A stretch of DNA of 64,000 nt, taken from the NCBI GenBank assembly GCA_905182995.1, contig CAJJDP010000089.1, forward strand, positions 348,468-412,467. Reading direction: 5' to 3'. Made by a program: the position numbers and the translations under genes. The DNA comes from Paramecium octaurelia (lineage: Eukaryota > Ciliophora > Oligohymenophorea > Peniculida > Parameciidae). The notes under the pieces were generated by a model. That model was not told the origin of the DNA, searched no databases, and saw only the letters and a list, made by a program, of their open reading frames with translations. The number at the start of each line of letters is the position of its first letter. Within the stretch, counting starts at the first letter, position 1. This document shows positions 50,401 to 62,675 of the stretch, in pieces.

Positions 50401-51470
50401 TTTAAAATAATTAAAAATCTCTCATTCCAATATATGCATTTATACCATCTTTAATTTTAATTAAATCTACTTTTATTTTTATCTTTAATTATGTTTTAAG
50501 GTGTTGATATTACAATAGGTTGACTTCCTCCATAGATATTCGATCACACAAATCCTTATAACTAAATATTAGTTCTTCATAAACAAAATTAATTGTATTT
50601 ACTAAAACCTCGTCAACATATATATTGATTTATGTTGAATTAGAATTAAAAATTAACAATTTTAGTTAAAAGCTTATTGCATAATGTTAATCTAAGTCAA
50701 AAACCTTGAAGAAATGATCACCATTAGAAGCAATATAATTAAACCCTAAATAATAAAAATATTTCTTTACCAAAACATTCTTTAATTTCAGTAATTTTAC
50801 CTCCTTGAGATTACCACCCTTCTTCAGTGCTAATAACACTAAAGATTTATGAATTAAATGATCTCAATAACATTTCTGAATTGAAACATCCATTACTATT
50901 ACATGAATCACATTCTATAGAACATTCTTTAATTGATATTTAAAATTATGATATCCCCCAATCTCCTTTTTGAGCAGTCATTGCTATTGTAACAGATGAA
51001 CTTGAATGCTAAATTGTTATAGAAATAGGGAAAAGGATATAATTGCTACTGGTATAATTGCAAAAAAAATTTGAGTTTAGAGAATTGTTATAAGTTTTTT
51101 GATGCTCTCTGCCATCGATATAAACAATAAATTTAGAACCAGGAGAAGGTTTCCTAAAAGGTTAATCATATATTATCACATTAAAAATGTTAACTTTAAA
51201 GTTAATTCGTAGTGAGGTTTAAGCTCTAAAGTTTGAAAAATCAAATGATGATATTCATATGTATAACATTAAGTTATCAACAAGAATTTGTATTCATTAC
51301 AATCTGCCTTGAAGAAATGATTTTCACAATTTGTATTCAAATATGAAAACCATTCTTAACATATATTATATTAATTTACTATCATTGAAACCACTCATTA
51401 GATCTTCATAAATTGGCTGTGATTATGCATATGGCAATATTTGGCAAAGGATCAAGAAATAGCAGACCAT
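47423..51470 (-). CDS. Large Cys-rich repeat membrane protein, 1,323 aa, intact
   Basis: ATG 51470 starts a signal peptide (M-V-C-Y-F-L-I-L-C-Q-I-L-P-Y-A). Introns 51379-51355, 51179-51154 and 50770-50746 leave exactly 1,324 codons to TGA 47425-47423. An N-terminal beta-rich region with scattered Cys (to about residue 350) precedes some seven Cys repeats (50400-49060): C-G-D, E-E/Q-C-D-D-G-N, Y-D-G-C-x2-C, C-x2-C. Then come an extracellular domain with F-D-S-P-V-T-Y-P and several hydrophobic helices from about 48600 to 47520, ending in a basic tail. The layout is the same as the gene at 17217. This class is common at ciliate cell surfaces; receptor or adhesion function is inferred. Full intactness suggests it is the working family member here. 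Confidence 0.85.
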
Positions 51471-52189
51471 ATATAATGGAAGGCCTTAAGATGTCAACAT
51501 ATGGGTATGTATTTTTTCTGACATGCTTTTCAGGTGTTAATTAATTGAATAAAGATAATAATTTAATACTAATTTTTCATTTTCTAAACCATAATGTATC
51601 TTGAGAATTCTTAAAAAAACTTAAATATTTTTTATCTATATATTCAAAACTGAATACGTTGATAAGATGATGTGTTGGTTTTCATATGCTTATGGCTAAA
51701 TTGCTTATCATGATAAGTAAAGGGTTATTTTGATTTTTTAAAAGAATTAAGTAATATAGAGTCAAAGGCAGTCCATCATAAATGAAAAAAAGTTATTAAG
51801 GGTTAAGAGCATTATAGATGATGAGGAAATTTTGAAGTTTATGTTGATATATTATAAAATAAAATTGATAATGAGATAATAAATATTTGTAATTATTTAG
51901 GAATATTATATTCTAAAATTTAATTATTTTTTATGAAAAAAATTATAATGAGTTCATAAATTATTATTAAAATATAACTTATATTCGATATAATATGATA
52001 ACTTATTGGCTAAGTAAACTCTAAATTCTTTGGAGTTATTTTGATTTTAAGTAGTCCTAATTACCACAGTTGAAGTAATTTATCACTTAATTTTATAATT
52101 ATAAAGAATTAGCAAGTTTAATTTTTATTAGTAATTCAGATTTTTTTATATTCATAGATCGTAAGTATTAATATATGTGCATATAGCTT
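51471..52189. other. AT-rich spacer, nothing recognised
   Basis: Upstream of the intact Cys-rich gene and downstream of the broken multi-pass gene. No domain in any frame. Confidence 0.4.
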
Positions 52190-53853
52190 TCATGGACTAA
52201 AAGTATAATCCTTCTATCTAATAATGGAACTTATTTATTCTTAAATTTAATTGATGTTTTTATGTGTTATTAAATATTAATAATTATAAATACAAATAAT
52301 TATTAACATCATAAATCTCTATATTATTCGTTGCAAATGTTAAACAGACCAAAAAAGGTTGCAATCGCCCCAGATATTACTTAATTTTATTTCAATGAGA
52401 ACTATCTTAGAATATATTAATGTTACTTTTCCATTTAAAATTTGTTGTAAGGTTTTTATCAGGCAATATGTGTATGGAAAACCAAAAGGAATCATAATTA
52501 TTGCAGGATTATAGAATATACAAAGAAAGATCAAGATAGCAATTTCTAGTGCAATAACATCTAAACTAGTCAGGATTTATACATAACATCCGTATTCTCT
52601 CTCTAGCTACCAATAAATATGCCAGAACAATGATGTTGACAAGAAAATTAAGTGAGACACAGATTAACAAAATAGTACCAACAATTGTATCAACTTAGTT
52701 ATTAATGATAGCATACCATTAACTTAATTATTATCTGCGAACTGTAGACTAGAGAATAGACTTATGTAAAGCACATTATAAAATATAAGTAATCCAAAAA
52801 ATATTAGGCAGCTTTTTAATGGCTAAAATAATTCATAATCAATGCTAATACATTTCTGTTTTAGTTTCTTATTCCCATCCTCATCAGAAGAATTAAAAAG
52901 GTAAGTGAGAGAAATATCAAAATTTAACTCAAAGGCTCGTTTGATTATTTTATATTTAAACCAAATAAATATAATGAAAGGAAGAAAATAAGTGACCAAA
53001 TAATAAAAATTCCTATTATTTTAAGTAAAAAGATCCTTTGATTATTAAAATCTACATCCTTAATTAAATTGTCAGATTTTGAAAAAGCTATTTAATTCTC
53101 CTAATCTTAAGAATACTGGTTATAAGATAATATTTGTTCTTAGTTTTATGAAAAAATCTATTATTGTAGGTTCTTTGAGTGCAAGTTTGCAAAATCAATA
53201 GGAGGAGTGTTATTTTACATTTTTATTAGAAAATAATTGTTCAATTATAATATTTATAAAATCCAACAATAAATAATATGGAATAATTTCCGCGTTGTAT
53301 TATTAAATCATAAATTATGCAATTCATTCATAAACTAATTTTGTGAACATTATTAATATTAGCACAATGGAACAACAAATAATTATAATTCTCACAAATG
53401 GTTCCTTTTATTTTCAAAAATAATTATTGTTTCCCCAAATAAATTACCATACGCAAAATCAAATCTAAAAAGAAATTGACCCTTCATTAAACCAGGAACT
53501 TCAGAAATATATCTCTTTAAATAAAATGCTTATTATATTATGTTCTAAAATAGCTTTTATCTTGTAAGTTTATTAAGTTGAAAAGAATCTTTAAGCTAGT
53601 TTATCCAAGTTAATAAAAATAATAATAAGGTCCAGTCTAATAATAAAAGAATAATAACTTCAAAAAATTTAAAAACGATAATAACTTCCAAGTATATTAA
53701 AGAAAACAAAGTGGAACTTTCTAGTTCTGAACCTTTTTCTATTTTAAACCTAATGTGAATATAATATGCCAAAAGATAAGAATCCATAAAATGGGAGTAA
53801 AATAGAACATTAGATTTATTCCTAAATAAAGTATCTAATGTTTTCATTAGCAA
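52190..53853 (-). pseudogene. Broken multi-pass membrane protein gene
   Basis: From ATG 53853 the frame reads M-K-T-L-D-T-L-F-R-N-K-S, then strongly hydrophobic segments (F-F-E-V-I-I-L-L-L-L; L-L-L-F-L-L-T-W-I-N) and Y-I-S-E-V-P-G-L-M-K-G-Q-F. A 1-nt shift near 53400 leads to I-I-I-I-C-C-S-I-V-L-I-L-I. A polar loop (S-Q-N-Q-E-Q-I-L-S-Y-N-Q) follows; another shift near 52977 continues to L-K-S-C-L-I-F-F-G-L-L-I-F and I-A-L-E-I-A-I-L-I-F-L-C-I-F-Y, ending at TGA 52192-52190. At least six membrane spans can be counted. The family is not recognised. Shifts suggest a dead gene, though its hydrophobic pattern is well kept. Confidence 0.55.
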
Positions 53854-54849
53854 AATATCCTATCAAATGGTTTTGTAGATTGAAATTGATAACAATAATA
53901 AACAGATGATCGATTATAAACTGAAATCAGATAAGACATCGAAAAGAGAGATCAATTAATAGAGGAGTTGTAGTAATAATTGCAGGAACTTCCAAATGAT
54001 TTCAATCAGGATCTTCTGGAGCCTATGGAAGATCAAAACAATAGAATTCAAAAACATAGAAAATGAATTTAATCTATTGCAAGATGTTGTCGATTTGCTA
54101 ATGTGATTTATTATTTATTATTTATTCAATTTTATTTATTATTAATTTTGATTTCAAACTAATAGAAAAGAGAAATTATTATTTATTATTGATCTGTTAA
54201 GATTTTAAAAAATATAAATCTTTGAAAATGAGATTCAATTCTCTAGTTTATCCTAATTATTTAACAGTTTTAACATAATCCACATAGAAAATCAATATTA
54301 TAATCTTACATACAGTTTTTTATCAGAGTAAAGCCACAGCTGCTTGTTTCTAGCAACACGATTGTAGCAATTATTGCACGTTTCTTAAGCATAATGTCCT
54401 TTATCTAGATGGTTACAATATTTATTTTTTTCATCTAAAATAGAATATAAAAGCGATAGATCTTCTTGTTGATTGTCTTGGGTATCATTTTTCATTTAGA
54501 AATCAATCAAATAAAATATTTCTTGTGTTTGTATCAAACAACTGGCATTACATCATTTTCTTTTACCTCATTTAGTAAATTGGTGGAAGGACTAAGTCGT
54601 TCTAATTCATGAGACTTAGAGTAGTCGAATTACTATCACAACTAAGGTTGAAACAAATTCTTAAATTTTATGTTTAAAAATTACAAGGAAGACTTTAAAG
54701 TGATTGAAAAAAATTGATTTTTATATTATAATACTTGAATGACTTATACGCAAGCTTATATTAATCAATAATATAATGAACAATTAACAATCATGAATAC
54801 ATCCTTTCCTAAATATTAACATCTTCATCCTTTAGTTAGTCTCTCTCCC
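53854..54849. other. AT-rich stretch, no supported gene
   Basis: A short C-x2-C/H-like piece on the minus strand at about 54420-54340 hints at a B-box relic but lacks a frame. Nothing else. Confidence 0.3.
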
Positions 54850-55690
54850 CTGAACTAAGCTCTATAAAGTCCAATTTCATTCTATTCTTGAAGAAACAAA
54901 GTTATAACAATGGTGAAGAAATCGTTTTAAGGTTTCAACTAACAAAACTTTGAGATTCTCTACCCATGAAGAATATCATAAGTATATTTGAAACTACTTT
55001 AAGGTCTAAAATATTAGTTGGCCCTACCACATTTGAATAAAAATATGGAAATTTTATTTATTAAATTGATGGAGTTGAAAAATAAGTAATTTTAATACTA
55101 AGTCAGGGAGGCGAAATGAGGATGGTGAAAACGATAGGGTTTTGGAAAGAATATGGAATATTAGACGAAGATTTTGCAAAAGAAACATCTTTGAAAATTC
55201 AATATGATTTAGGAATGGTCAGATATATAATGGATCGAGAAATATTAAAACCATATAATTAGATATTCATCAAGGTGTAACTCAATTGATCATGGTTTCT
55301 TGAAAAACTTTTTAAATAAAATTTCAAAGGTGGTGTTGAAATTAAAATAATGGAAAGAATTCTGAAAGTAAAAGTGAAAATTTGAAAATTGGTGGGGAAT
55401 ATAATGAGAAAGGTGAGAATTTTAGGTCATGGATTGAGCTATTCGAAAATTATGGGGAGTCTAAATTTCATTTGCTTTTTAATATGAAGATAGTTTGAAT
55501 AAAATTACTTTTTATATAGAATATTCAGCAATAGACCTTAGGAAAGTTTGAAAGATGGAGTGTGGTTGGAATTGCATGAAATTTTTGGGCTATGAAATAA
55601 AATTGAAATATAGTGAAATAATGTAATTTGAAAGCTGATTTTCCGATAGAGGAGGAGTATTTTACAATTAAACAGGAATGAAAAATATTT
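54850..55690 (+). pseudogene. Broken W-x-E-L repeat (MORN-like) protein gene
   Basis: Units of a Paramecium repeat family can be read in changing frames: G-F-W-K-E-Y with L-D-E-D-F-A-K-E-T (about 55135), G-G-E-Y-N-E-K-G-E-N-F-R-S-W-I-E-L-F-E-N-Y-G (55390) and L-K-D-G-V-W-L-E-L-H-E-I-F-G-L (55550). The pattern G-x-W-x-E-L-x-E-x-F with G-G-x-Y between units is typical. TGA codons and shifts lie between each unit. Such repeats are related to MORN modules; function unknown. Confidence 0.5.
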
Positions 55691-56065
55691 TGGGATGATG
55701 TTTAAGCGATTTAGTAATCACCAATTGAATTAAATAAAGTTTAGCACACTGTTAAAATTTAACCTGCTCTAGCAGTAGTACAAATATATTAAATTTATTC
55801 AACTGAGCAAATCAAAGATCAATGCGAATTAGAATACTTATTTACAAAAGATTAAAACTCTGCTGTAACTAAGATGATTGTAAAACTTGGAGATTAAAAG
55901 GTTTATGGAGTAATAAAAGAATTAGAGGAGGCAAAAACAGAATATAAAAGGGAATAAATGAAGTAAAATAATGGTTCTAAGCAAAGAAGATTCAACTATA
56001 TCAAATATGAAAAAGGTAAAAATTGGTTGCTTATGTCCTGGTAAATTTTTAAGAATTCAATTTGA
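55691..56065 (+). pseudogene. VIT-domain fragment (N-terminal part)
   Basis: The frame from W-D-D-V-Q-A-I (55691) to TGA 56063-56065 is open and reads like the vault/inter-alpha-trypsin (VIT) domain: V-Q-I-Y-Q-I-Y-S-T-E-Q-I, C-E-L-E-Y-L-F, A-V-T-K-M-I-V-K-L-G-D, then V-Y-G-V-I-K-E-L-E-E-A-K-T-E-Y. VIT domains normally precede a vWA domain, which is absent here; the sequence instead runs into a basic tail and stops. It is a truncated remnant, convergent with the WD40 gene whose end is only about 20 bases away. Confidence 0.6.
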
Positions 56066-56086
56066 ATATCTAAACTTTGAAAACAA

Positions 56087-58108
56087 TCAAAAATTTTATA
56101 TTGGAATTTGAAGTTAACTTTATTACAAAAAAAGAATTTGTTATAATTGTTATCCAAACACTAGTAAGTAGTGGAGTTTGTTGTTTATAAATTACAGTAA
56201 AACTTATTAGAGTTGGGAAATTGTTAATGATTTTCTGATAATAATCAATTCTGTTCCCATTCTTTTTCGTTTTCTCGAACCAAGCTGCCTTTTGATATGA
56301 ATAATTTTTTTAAATCTACACCTTAATAATTAACAAATTCTCCGTTTTAGATTAAAGCCCTTTAGGCTTATAAATTATAATTTTAGGAAATTAGTAGGGT
56401 AGAGAAATTAGAGGTAGCTAAATACAAGTGAAAAGTAAATACCACTATCTGGAAGAATATTATTTGAAAGGATATAGGGTTTACATTATATCCGAATAAA
56501 TTACTATCTATTTTCAGAAGGTAAGATTTATTGTCCTGTTATTACATCCCATAAACGGATAGATTTATCATAACTACCAGTTGCTAATATTTTACCACCA
56601 GGAGAGAAACAGACTGACTAAACAGCTCCATCATGGCCTTCAAATTAATACTTTTATTATCCTGTCTTAACATCCCATAAATGGATTGAGTTATCATTGC
56701 CTCCCGATGCTAATGTAGTACCATCAGGAGAGAAACAGACTGAATTAACACAACTACTATGACCATATAATTTGGCTTTCATTTATCCAGTCTTAACATC
56801 CCATAAACCTATAGAGTCATCTGAACTACCAGATGCTAATATAGTACCATCAGGTGAGAAACAGACCGAATAAATAAAACTTGTATGACCATCAAGTTTG
56901 GATTTTTATTTTTCTGTCTTAAAATCCCATAAACGAATAGAATAATCTGCACTACCAGATGCTAATGTAGTACCATCAGGAGAAAAACAGGCTGATTTGA
57001 CAATATTGGTGTGACCGACTAATTTGGCTTTTTATTGTCTTGTCCTAACATCCCATAAAAAAACACACTTATTGTTATCGCTAGATGCTAATGAAATACT
57101 GTCAGGAGAGAAACAGATTGTATTTACATCACGAGTATGACCAATTAATTTTGAAATTTATTTTCCTATTTTACGATTCCATAAATACACAAATTTATCA
57201 CTTCCAAAAGCTAATAAAGTATCATTAGGTGAGAAACTAACTGCTTTTACAATTCTCTATCCTTTAAATATAGACTTTATTTTCCCTGTTTTAACACACC
57301 ACAAAAGAATGAAATTATCATTACCACTAGATGCTAATGAATTACCATCATTAGAAAAGCAAACTGCATTGACATAATTAGTATGACCATTTAGCACCAT
57401 CACCTCATTTATTCTTAAATTCCTCCACTTACAATTAGATAAATTGGCTTAATTCAAATTTATTCCACTAATGATGACATTATCAAATTGAGATCCACTT
57501 AAGTCACATCTCACAAAGTCAGCTCCAAGAAGCTAAGTATTTCTAATTCTAATTTTTTCAAAAGATTATTCCTTTAAATCAACCTTCATTTAAATTAATA
57601 AATATAGAGAATTTGATCCACACTATATATACATCTGATCAAAGGCAGTAAGATGAACTAAAAATTTTAGTAATTCTATGATCTTCTTTTCTTAGGATAT
57701 TTTCTTAATAAGAACTTATGTAATTTCTTTATATCCATCTGCTGCGTAATTTTCTCTATTAAAATCATGATCCTTAATTTTGTTTAGAAAATTTGTAATT
57801 TTCTTAATGTCATTTTTTCCAAATTTTAGCATTTATTCCTTATCCAATAGTGAAGAATTTTCGATTTACACTATTTTTTATTCCACTTGCCTATGAATTT
57901 CATCTAATGAGAGAAATTCTATACAGTCTTAATTTTTCTCTCCTTTGAGTATCTAACTGACTAAATGGAGGCTAGATTCATTAAAATCTTTGGATTAAGC
58001 CAAAAGCAAATATAGATCTTCTTTCTAATCGTTTTAACTGCTCATCTTCTTTTTTAAAAATAATATAAAATTTTTATTACTTGATTTGAGATTTATCGAG
58101 TTGTTCAT
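56087..58108 (-). CDS. WD40-propeller protein with pentapeptide-like linker, about 673 aa
   Basis: The frame is open from ATG 58108 to TGA 56089-56087 (674 codons). Residues about 30-190 are helical and charged. About 195-235 contains L-L-G-A-D-F[10 protein letters not shown] and I-N-L-N-Q-A-N-L-S, pentapeptide-repeat-like. Seven WD units follow, with clear G-H...V[16 protein letters not shown]...I-R-L-W-D signatures. The tail in this frame is odd. A reading one base out gives A-L-I-Q-N-G-E-F-V-N-Y-Q-G-V-D-L, the usual end of such Paramecium proteins, stopping at 56245. A 1-nt break near 56490 is therefore likely and may leave an altered C-terminus. ATG 58047 is out of frame. Role: interaction scaffold, inferred. 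Confidence 0.75.
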
Positions 58109-58284
58109 ATCCACATATCATATAGAGATAGAATCTTGTGAACAATCTTCAAAGTTTAAAATATTTTTTCACCACTTTATAATCCTATTAGTGACCTTCT
58201 CAATACTCACTAACCTTTCAGGATTTAAAGTTCGCTTTGTTGTGTATTGGTATTGGCTTTTGATGGATAAGAGAGTTAGATATA

Positions 58285-59424
58285 AGGACATTTGTAAATT
58301 AGTTTGAAAAAAATTAAATTTATGAATCTAAATAATAATCCATGAAAAAATTTATCAATTAACTAGTTCAATAATGATACTTGTAATTGTTAATTTAAGC
58401 GACCTGTCCAGATCTCAAATCTAATTCACAATATTTATAATGTACTTTATAAAAAAGTATATTAGAAAATACAATTCCTTAAATTGATTTCAACATTAAA
58501 GGAAGGCTCATTGGATGAAAATCCATCTTTTAATCTTAATTTTAATTTAATGAAATTAACAGGATGATGTATAAAAGACAATGCAGGTGATTGTAGATAT
58601 AAAGATTTTTAAATTTTTGGATTGAGTTCTTCAACTTTAGAAAGATGTGTGGAACCCAACCTTAAAACATATTTATGGGTCCTTATGGGTACTAAACCAC
58701 GGTGACCAAGACATTTACAAATGTCCCCCAAATAATTGAATTGAATTTCAGGTTGGTATTTGGAAATTAGAAAGGATTTGAGATTTATGCAAATGATGTT
58801 TAAATAGAAAATTTAAAATTGAATCTTCGTGATTGAATGATGATATGAAGAATGAAATATGGGAAGATTTATTGTAGCCACTTTCATTTAAGTTGTAAAT
58901 TGCAGGAACTGATTTAACTATAAAGTTATAAGACAACTTATAAACTGATTCTTGGTTCGAGGATCTTTTGGACGGTATCAATTGAATGATTTCTAGAATC
59001 TTGGTGATTCAGAGATTTTATTTTAAGGCTTGCTATTCCATGTGTTAATTTTTATAGTGAGTGTAATTACGCTGGAACATTAATTCTCTTTAAAATTCAT
59101 TTTAATTTATATTTTATAGGGTTAAAAGGTGTGAAAAGCTTAAATTTTTGATTAACGCCTATAATCCAATTTAAGCACAATTGAAATATTATTAGTAAGA
59201 TTATTCACAAAATTTAATATATTAAATTAATATTTTAATTTTAAAGTAGCAAAATATGTTCAAGTTGACCTAAAAAAAATTAATTTTGCATTTCAAATTA
59301 AACTATATTAATTAATCAGAAAAGAAAAAAGAATTGGAGAACAAATATTAAAATGAATGAGTTAATCGTCAAGTTTCAATCAAATAATTCAGCATTTATA
59401 TATGAACATTTTCCTTTCCTTATT
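58285..59424. repeat. Diverged direct copy 1, left of the N at 59425
   Basis: Aligns with 59444-61310 at roughly 90-95 percent where alignable. The two differ by substitutions and several indels, so this is not a simple overlap. Copy 1 lacks four blocks found in copy 2. Confidence 0.75.
58440..59040 (+). pseudogene. Decayed secreted-type beta domain, copy 1
   Basis: Corresponds to 60065-60530. The stretch around W-K-L lacks 14 bases that encode D-S-W-D in copy 2, and TGA codons follow. The later part still reads P-L-S-F-K-L-Q-I-A-G-T-D-L-T-I-K-L and T-D-S-W-F-E-D-L-L-D-G. Clearly the more degraded of the pair. Confidence 0.6.
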
Positions 59425-60064
59425 NTACTGATAACAGCTATATAAGGACATTTGTAAATTAGTTTTAAAAAAAATAAATTTATGAATCTAAATAAATATC
59501 CATGAAAAAATTTATCAATTAACTAGTTCAATAATGATACTTATAATTGTTAATTTATGCGACCTGCTAAAATCACAGATTCTAATTCACAATATTTATA
59601 ATTTATATTATAAAAAGTATATTAGAAAATACAATTCCTTAAATTGATTTCAACATTAAAATAAGGCCTATTGTAAGAGGAATATATTTCATATATTCGT
59701 TTATTCTTTATCGAAATATTGATGACTAATTAAACCATTTTTTATGACAATCTAATATCATTTTTTTCATTCATAATAAGGCTGAGCAAGCCATCCTAAA
59801 ATAGAAAACTGTTTTACTTATGTAAACAGTTATTATAAATAAGTGTGGTTTTACATCCATTTGAAAATTATCCTTTTAATCTGAAATTTAATATAATTTA
59901 ATTAAATTAATAAGATGATGATTTCATTTCTGAAGATATTATTTCTGAAATCAATAATATATGAAAATTGTATAACAGAAAATGCAACTGATTGTAGATA
60001 TGCAGATTTTTATATTTTTGGATTGAGTTCTGCAACTTTAGAAAGATGTGGAACCCAACCTTAA

Positions 60065-60530
60065 AACTTATTAATGGGTCCTTATGGATACTAAACCACG
60101 GTGACCAAGACATTTACGAATGTCCCCCAAATAATTTAATTGAATTTCAAGTTGGTATTTGGAAATTAGACTCTTGGGATATGGAAGGATTTGAGATTTA
60201 TGCAAATGATGTTTAAATAGAAAATTTAAAATTGAATTTTCCTGATGGAACGATGATATGTAGAAATGAAATATGGAAAGATTTATTGTAGCCACTTTCA
60301 TTTAAATTGTAAATTGCTGGAACTGATTTAACTATAAAGTTAAAAGACAACATACAAACTGATTCTTGGCTCGAGGATCTTTTGGACGGTTTCAATTTGA
60401 ATGATTTCTAGAATCTTGGGGATTCAGAGATTTTATTTTAAGGCTTGCTATTCCATGTGTTTATCTTTATAGTGAGTGTAATTACACTGGAGCATTATTT
60501 TAAATATGTTAAGGTGAAAATCTAAATTAC
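60065..60530 (+). pseudogene. N-terminal beta domain of a Cys-rich surface protein, copy 2
   Basis: Starts with G-P-Y-G-Y-Q-T-T-V-T-K-T-F-T-N-V-P, shifts by one base near 60120, then stays in frame: G-I-W-K-L-D-S-W-D-M-E-G-F-E-I-Y-A-N-D-V-Q, N-E-I-W-K-D-L-L-Q-P-L, A-G-T-D-L-T-I-K-L-K-D, ending near 60530. The order K-T-F-x-x-L/V-P, W-K-x-D-S-W-D, then L-T-I is the layout of the N-terminal domain in large Paramecium Cys-rich proteins, including the gene at 17217. No Cys repeats follow, so it is an isolated fragment. Confidence 0.55.
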
Positions 60531-60748
60531 AAAACTAAATTCCTATTGAAATCAAATCAATACTTATGGGGCCTGGAATATTTATAAAATTGAAGAGCCC
60601 TAATTACTTTGCCGGAGAGATTTAAGAGTTCGCCTCTTCATAGCCATGTTTGAATGCATATCAGGTAGTCATCTGTCAAATCAATTTTAGTTGCTAAAGG
60701 TTATATATTAGGAATGATGAGTAAAGTTAAGCAATATTTATTATTATT
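60496..60748. other. 253-bp insertion exactly bounded by TA
   Basis: In copy 1 the site reads CAT-TA-ATTCTC. In copy 2 the same flanks are separated by 253 extra bases with TA at both ends. This matches the structure of an unexcised internal eliminated sequence. The ends do not fit the TAYAGYNR consensus, and the block is somewhat GC-richer than its flanks, so a paralogue-specific insertion is an alternative. Confidence 0.4.
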
Positions 60749-61310
60749 TAATTCTCTTTAAAATTCATTTTTAATTATATGTTATAGGGTTAAAAGTTGT
60801 GAAAGGCTATAATTTTTGATTAACTCCTATAATCCAATTTAAACACAATTGAAATATTATTAGTAAGATTATTCACAAAAATAAATTATTTGATTAAAGA
60901 AAATATTTTTTAATTTAAAGTAAAACTATTTTCTCTTTCTTACATATGAATTTAGAGGTTGTGAGCCAAATATGTTCAAGTTGAGCAATGACCTAAAAAA
61001 AAATTAAATAAAACACTAATTTTGCATTTCGAATTAAACTATAGTAATTAGTCAGAATAGAAAAAAAGAAATAGAAAACAAATGTTAAAATGAATGAATT
61101 AATTGTCCAGTATTTAAGAGACTATTTTTCAACTACCCAATTAAACAATTAAACTATATGGCATTTGAGTTTCATATTGAGAAGTTAATATTCTCAATAA
61201 ATCAATTTGAGGATAAAAAGACTACAAAGTGAATCAAACAAAAGTTTATTAAAATCAGTTTTATCAATAAAATAATTCAGTATTTATATTTGAACATTTT
61301 CCATTCCTTA

Positions 61311-62675
61311 TATGCAATTGAGGGATTGAAAGGTCAATAAACAAATAGTTAACCTGGGTCTATTAAATTGCTACAGCTACTACTTTTATTTTCATTTGAG
61401 TGTTTAAATAGGTAGCAAACGAAATTTATTATCAATTTATTACTATGAAGGCTTAAGAAGTGAATGATTAATTCTTAGGAACCGTTTTTTATTTCAAGAA
61501 TACCTAAAGGATCAAAATTTTAAATATTTTAAATTACATTGTTATTTGAAAACGATCATCAATAATTTCATTTCATGCTAATTTAGAAATATTCATCTAA
61601 CAAAAAGAGACAAATCAGAAATTAAACATTATTTTTAAATTAATGAAATCTCCTAATTTAGACATATAAAATTTAAACTAAATTAAATCTATGAATAAAT
61701 TTATATACATTGCTTTATGTTGATCTCAAAAAAAGTAGGTTTTGAATGTACAAAAATCTGAATGCGAATCTCCATATAATCAGATTATCTATTTAATCAG
61801 ATTTTAATCTTTGGCTGAATATCAAATTATTTATTTCGAACAAAATAACCTCAAAAATGTATTTATAAAAGTCAAAAATCTCATTAAATATTTCTACCCA
61901 TTATTGAAACCACTAAAAAATTTCACAGATATTTGTACATTTTGATATATAACGATTATATTCAACAATCATCATACTTTATTCTATCAATTTATACTGA
62001 TTTACTGATATTAATTTTTTCCTATTTTTTATTCCCTGTTACTCTAGTATTGTAATATAATTCATTGGTAATTTAATCCATTTTCGAATTTAGCACTCAA
62101 ATATCATCTGTTACCATGAATCATTAAAAATAATTGGAGTAACAATCGTTACATCAACATCTTGTTTCTTCTTAATAAAGATTCTCTTAATCAATTCAGA
62201 AGATAGTAAGCTACAAATTATTCCTAGATGGATTTATGATTGAATGCATATGCAGTACTTTTACAATGGATCAACATTCACTTAAGTTAAGTGTTTTGTC
62301 AATTTTATGGTTTTCCATAAAAAAAATAATTATTCCAATATTTTTATTAATTACCAAATTACTATATATTATATTTTAAGTAAATAATATTTTATTATTA
62401 TGATAATACAATATAATAAATGATTGAAAATAAACTATTTTATCATCTTCTTTAATTTTATAAATGAATATGCAGCTTTAATTCTTTTCCTTAAAAATAC
62501 AAAACTTAAATTCATTCAATTTGATAATCGATAAATATAATTAATATCATTCTAATTGATATTTATTTCCATTTAATGAACTAATAAATTAATAAATAAT
62601 GACAAATTGTAAGCCATTGAAAATTAAAATAGTAATAATGTTAAGTAAAAGAGAGAGAGAGGAAAAAAACAACAA
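61311..62675. other. AT-rich stretch, no supported gene
   Basis: No domain or long convincing frame on either strand; a purine run (GA)n lies near 62650-62662, just before the TROVE relic. Confidence 0.4.

Larger units (their letters stand above)
59444..61310. repeat. Diverged direct copy 2, right of the N at 59425
   Basis: Partner of 58285-59424, carrying extra blocks at about 59674-59860, 60496-60748, 60937-60980 and 61110-61262. See the separate entry for the cleanest one. Confidence 0.75.
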
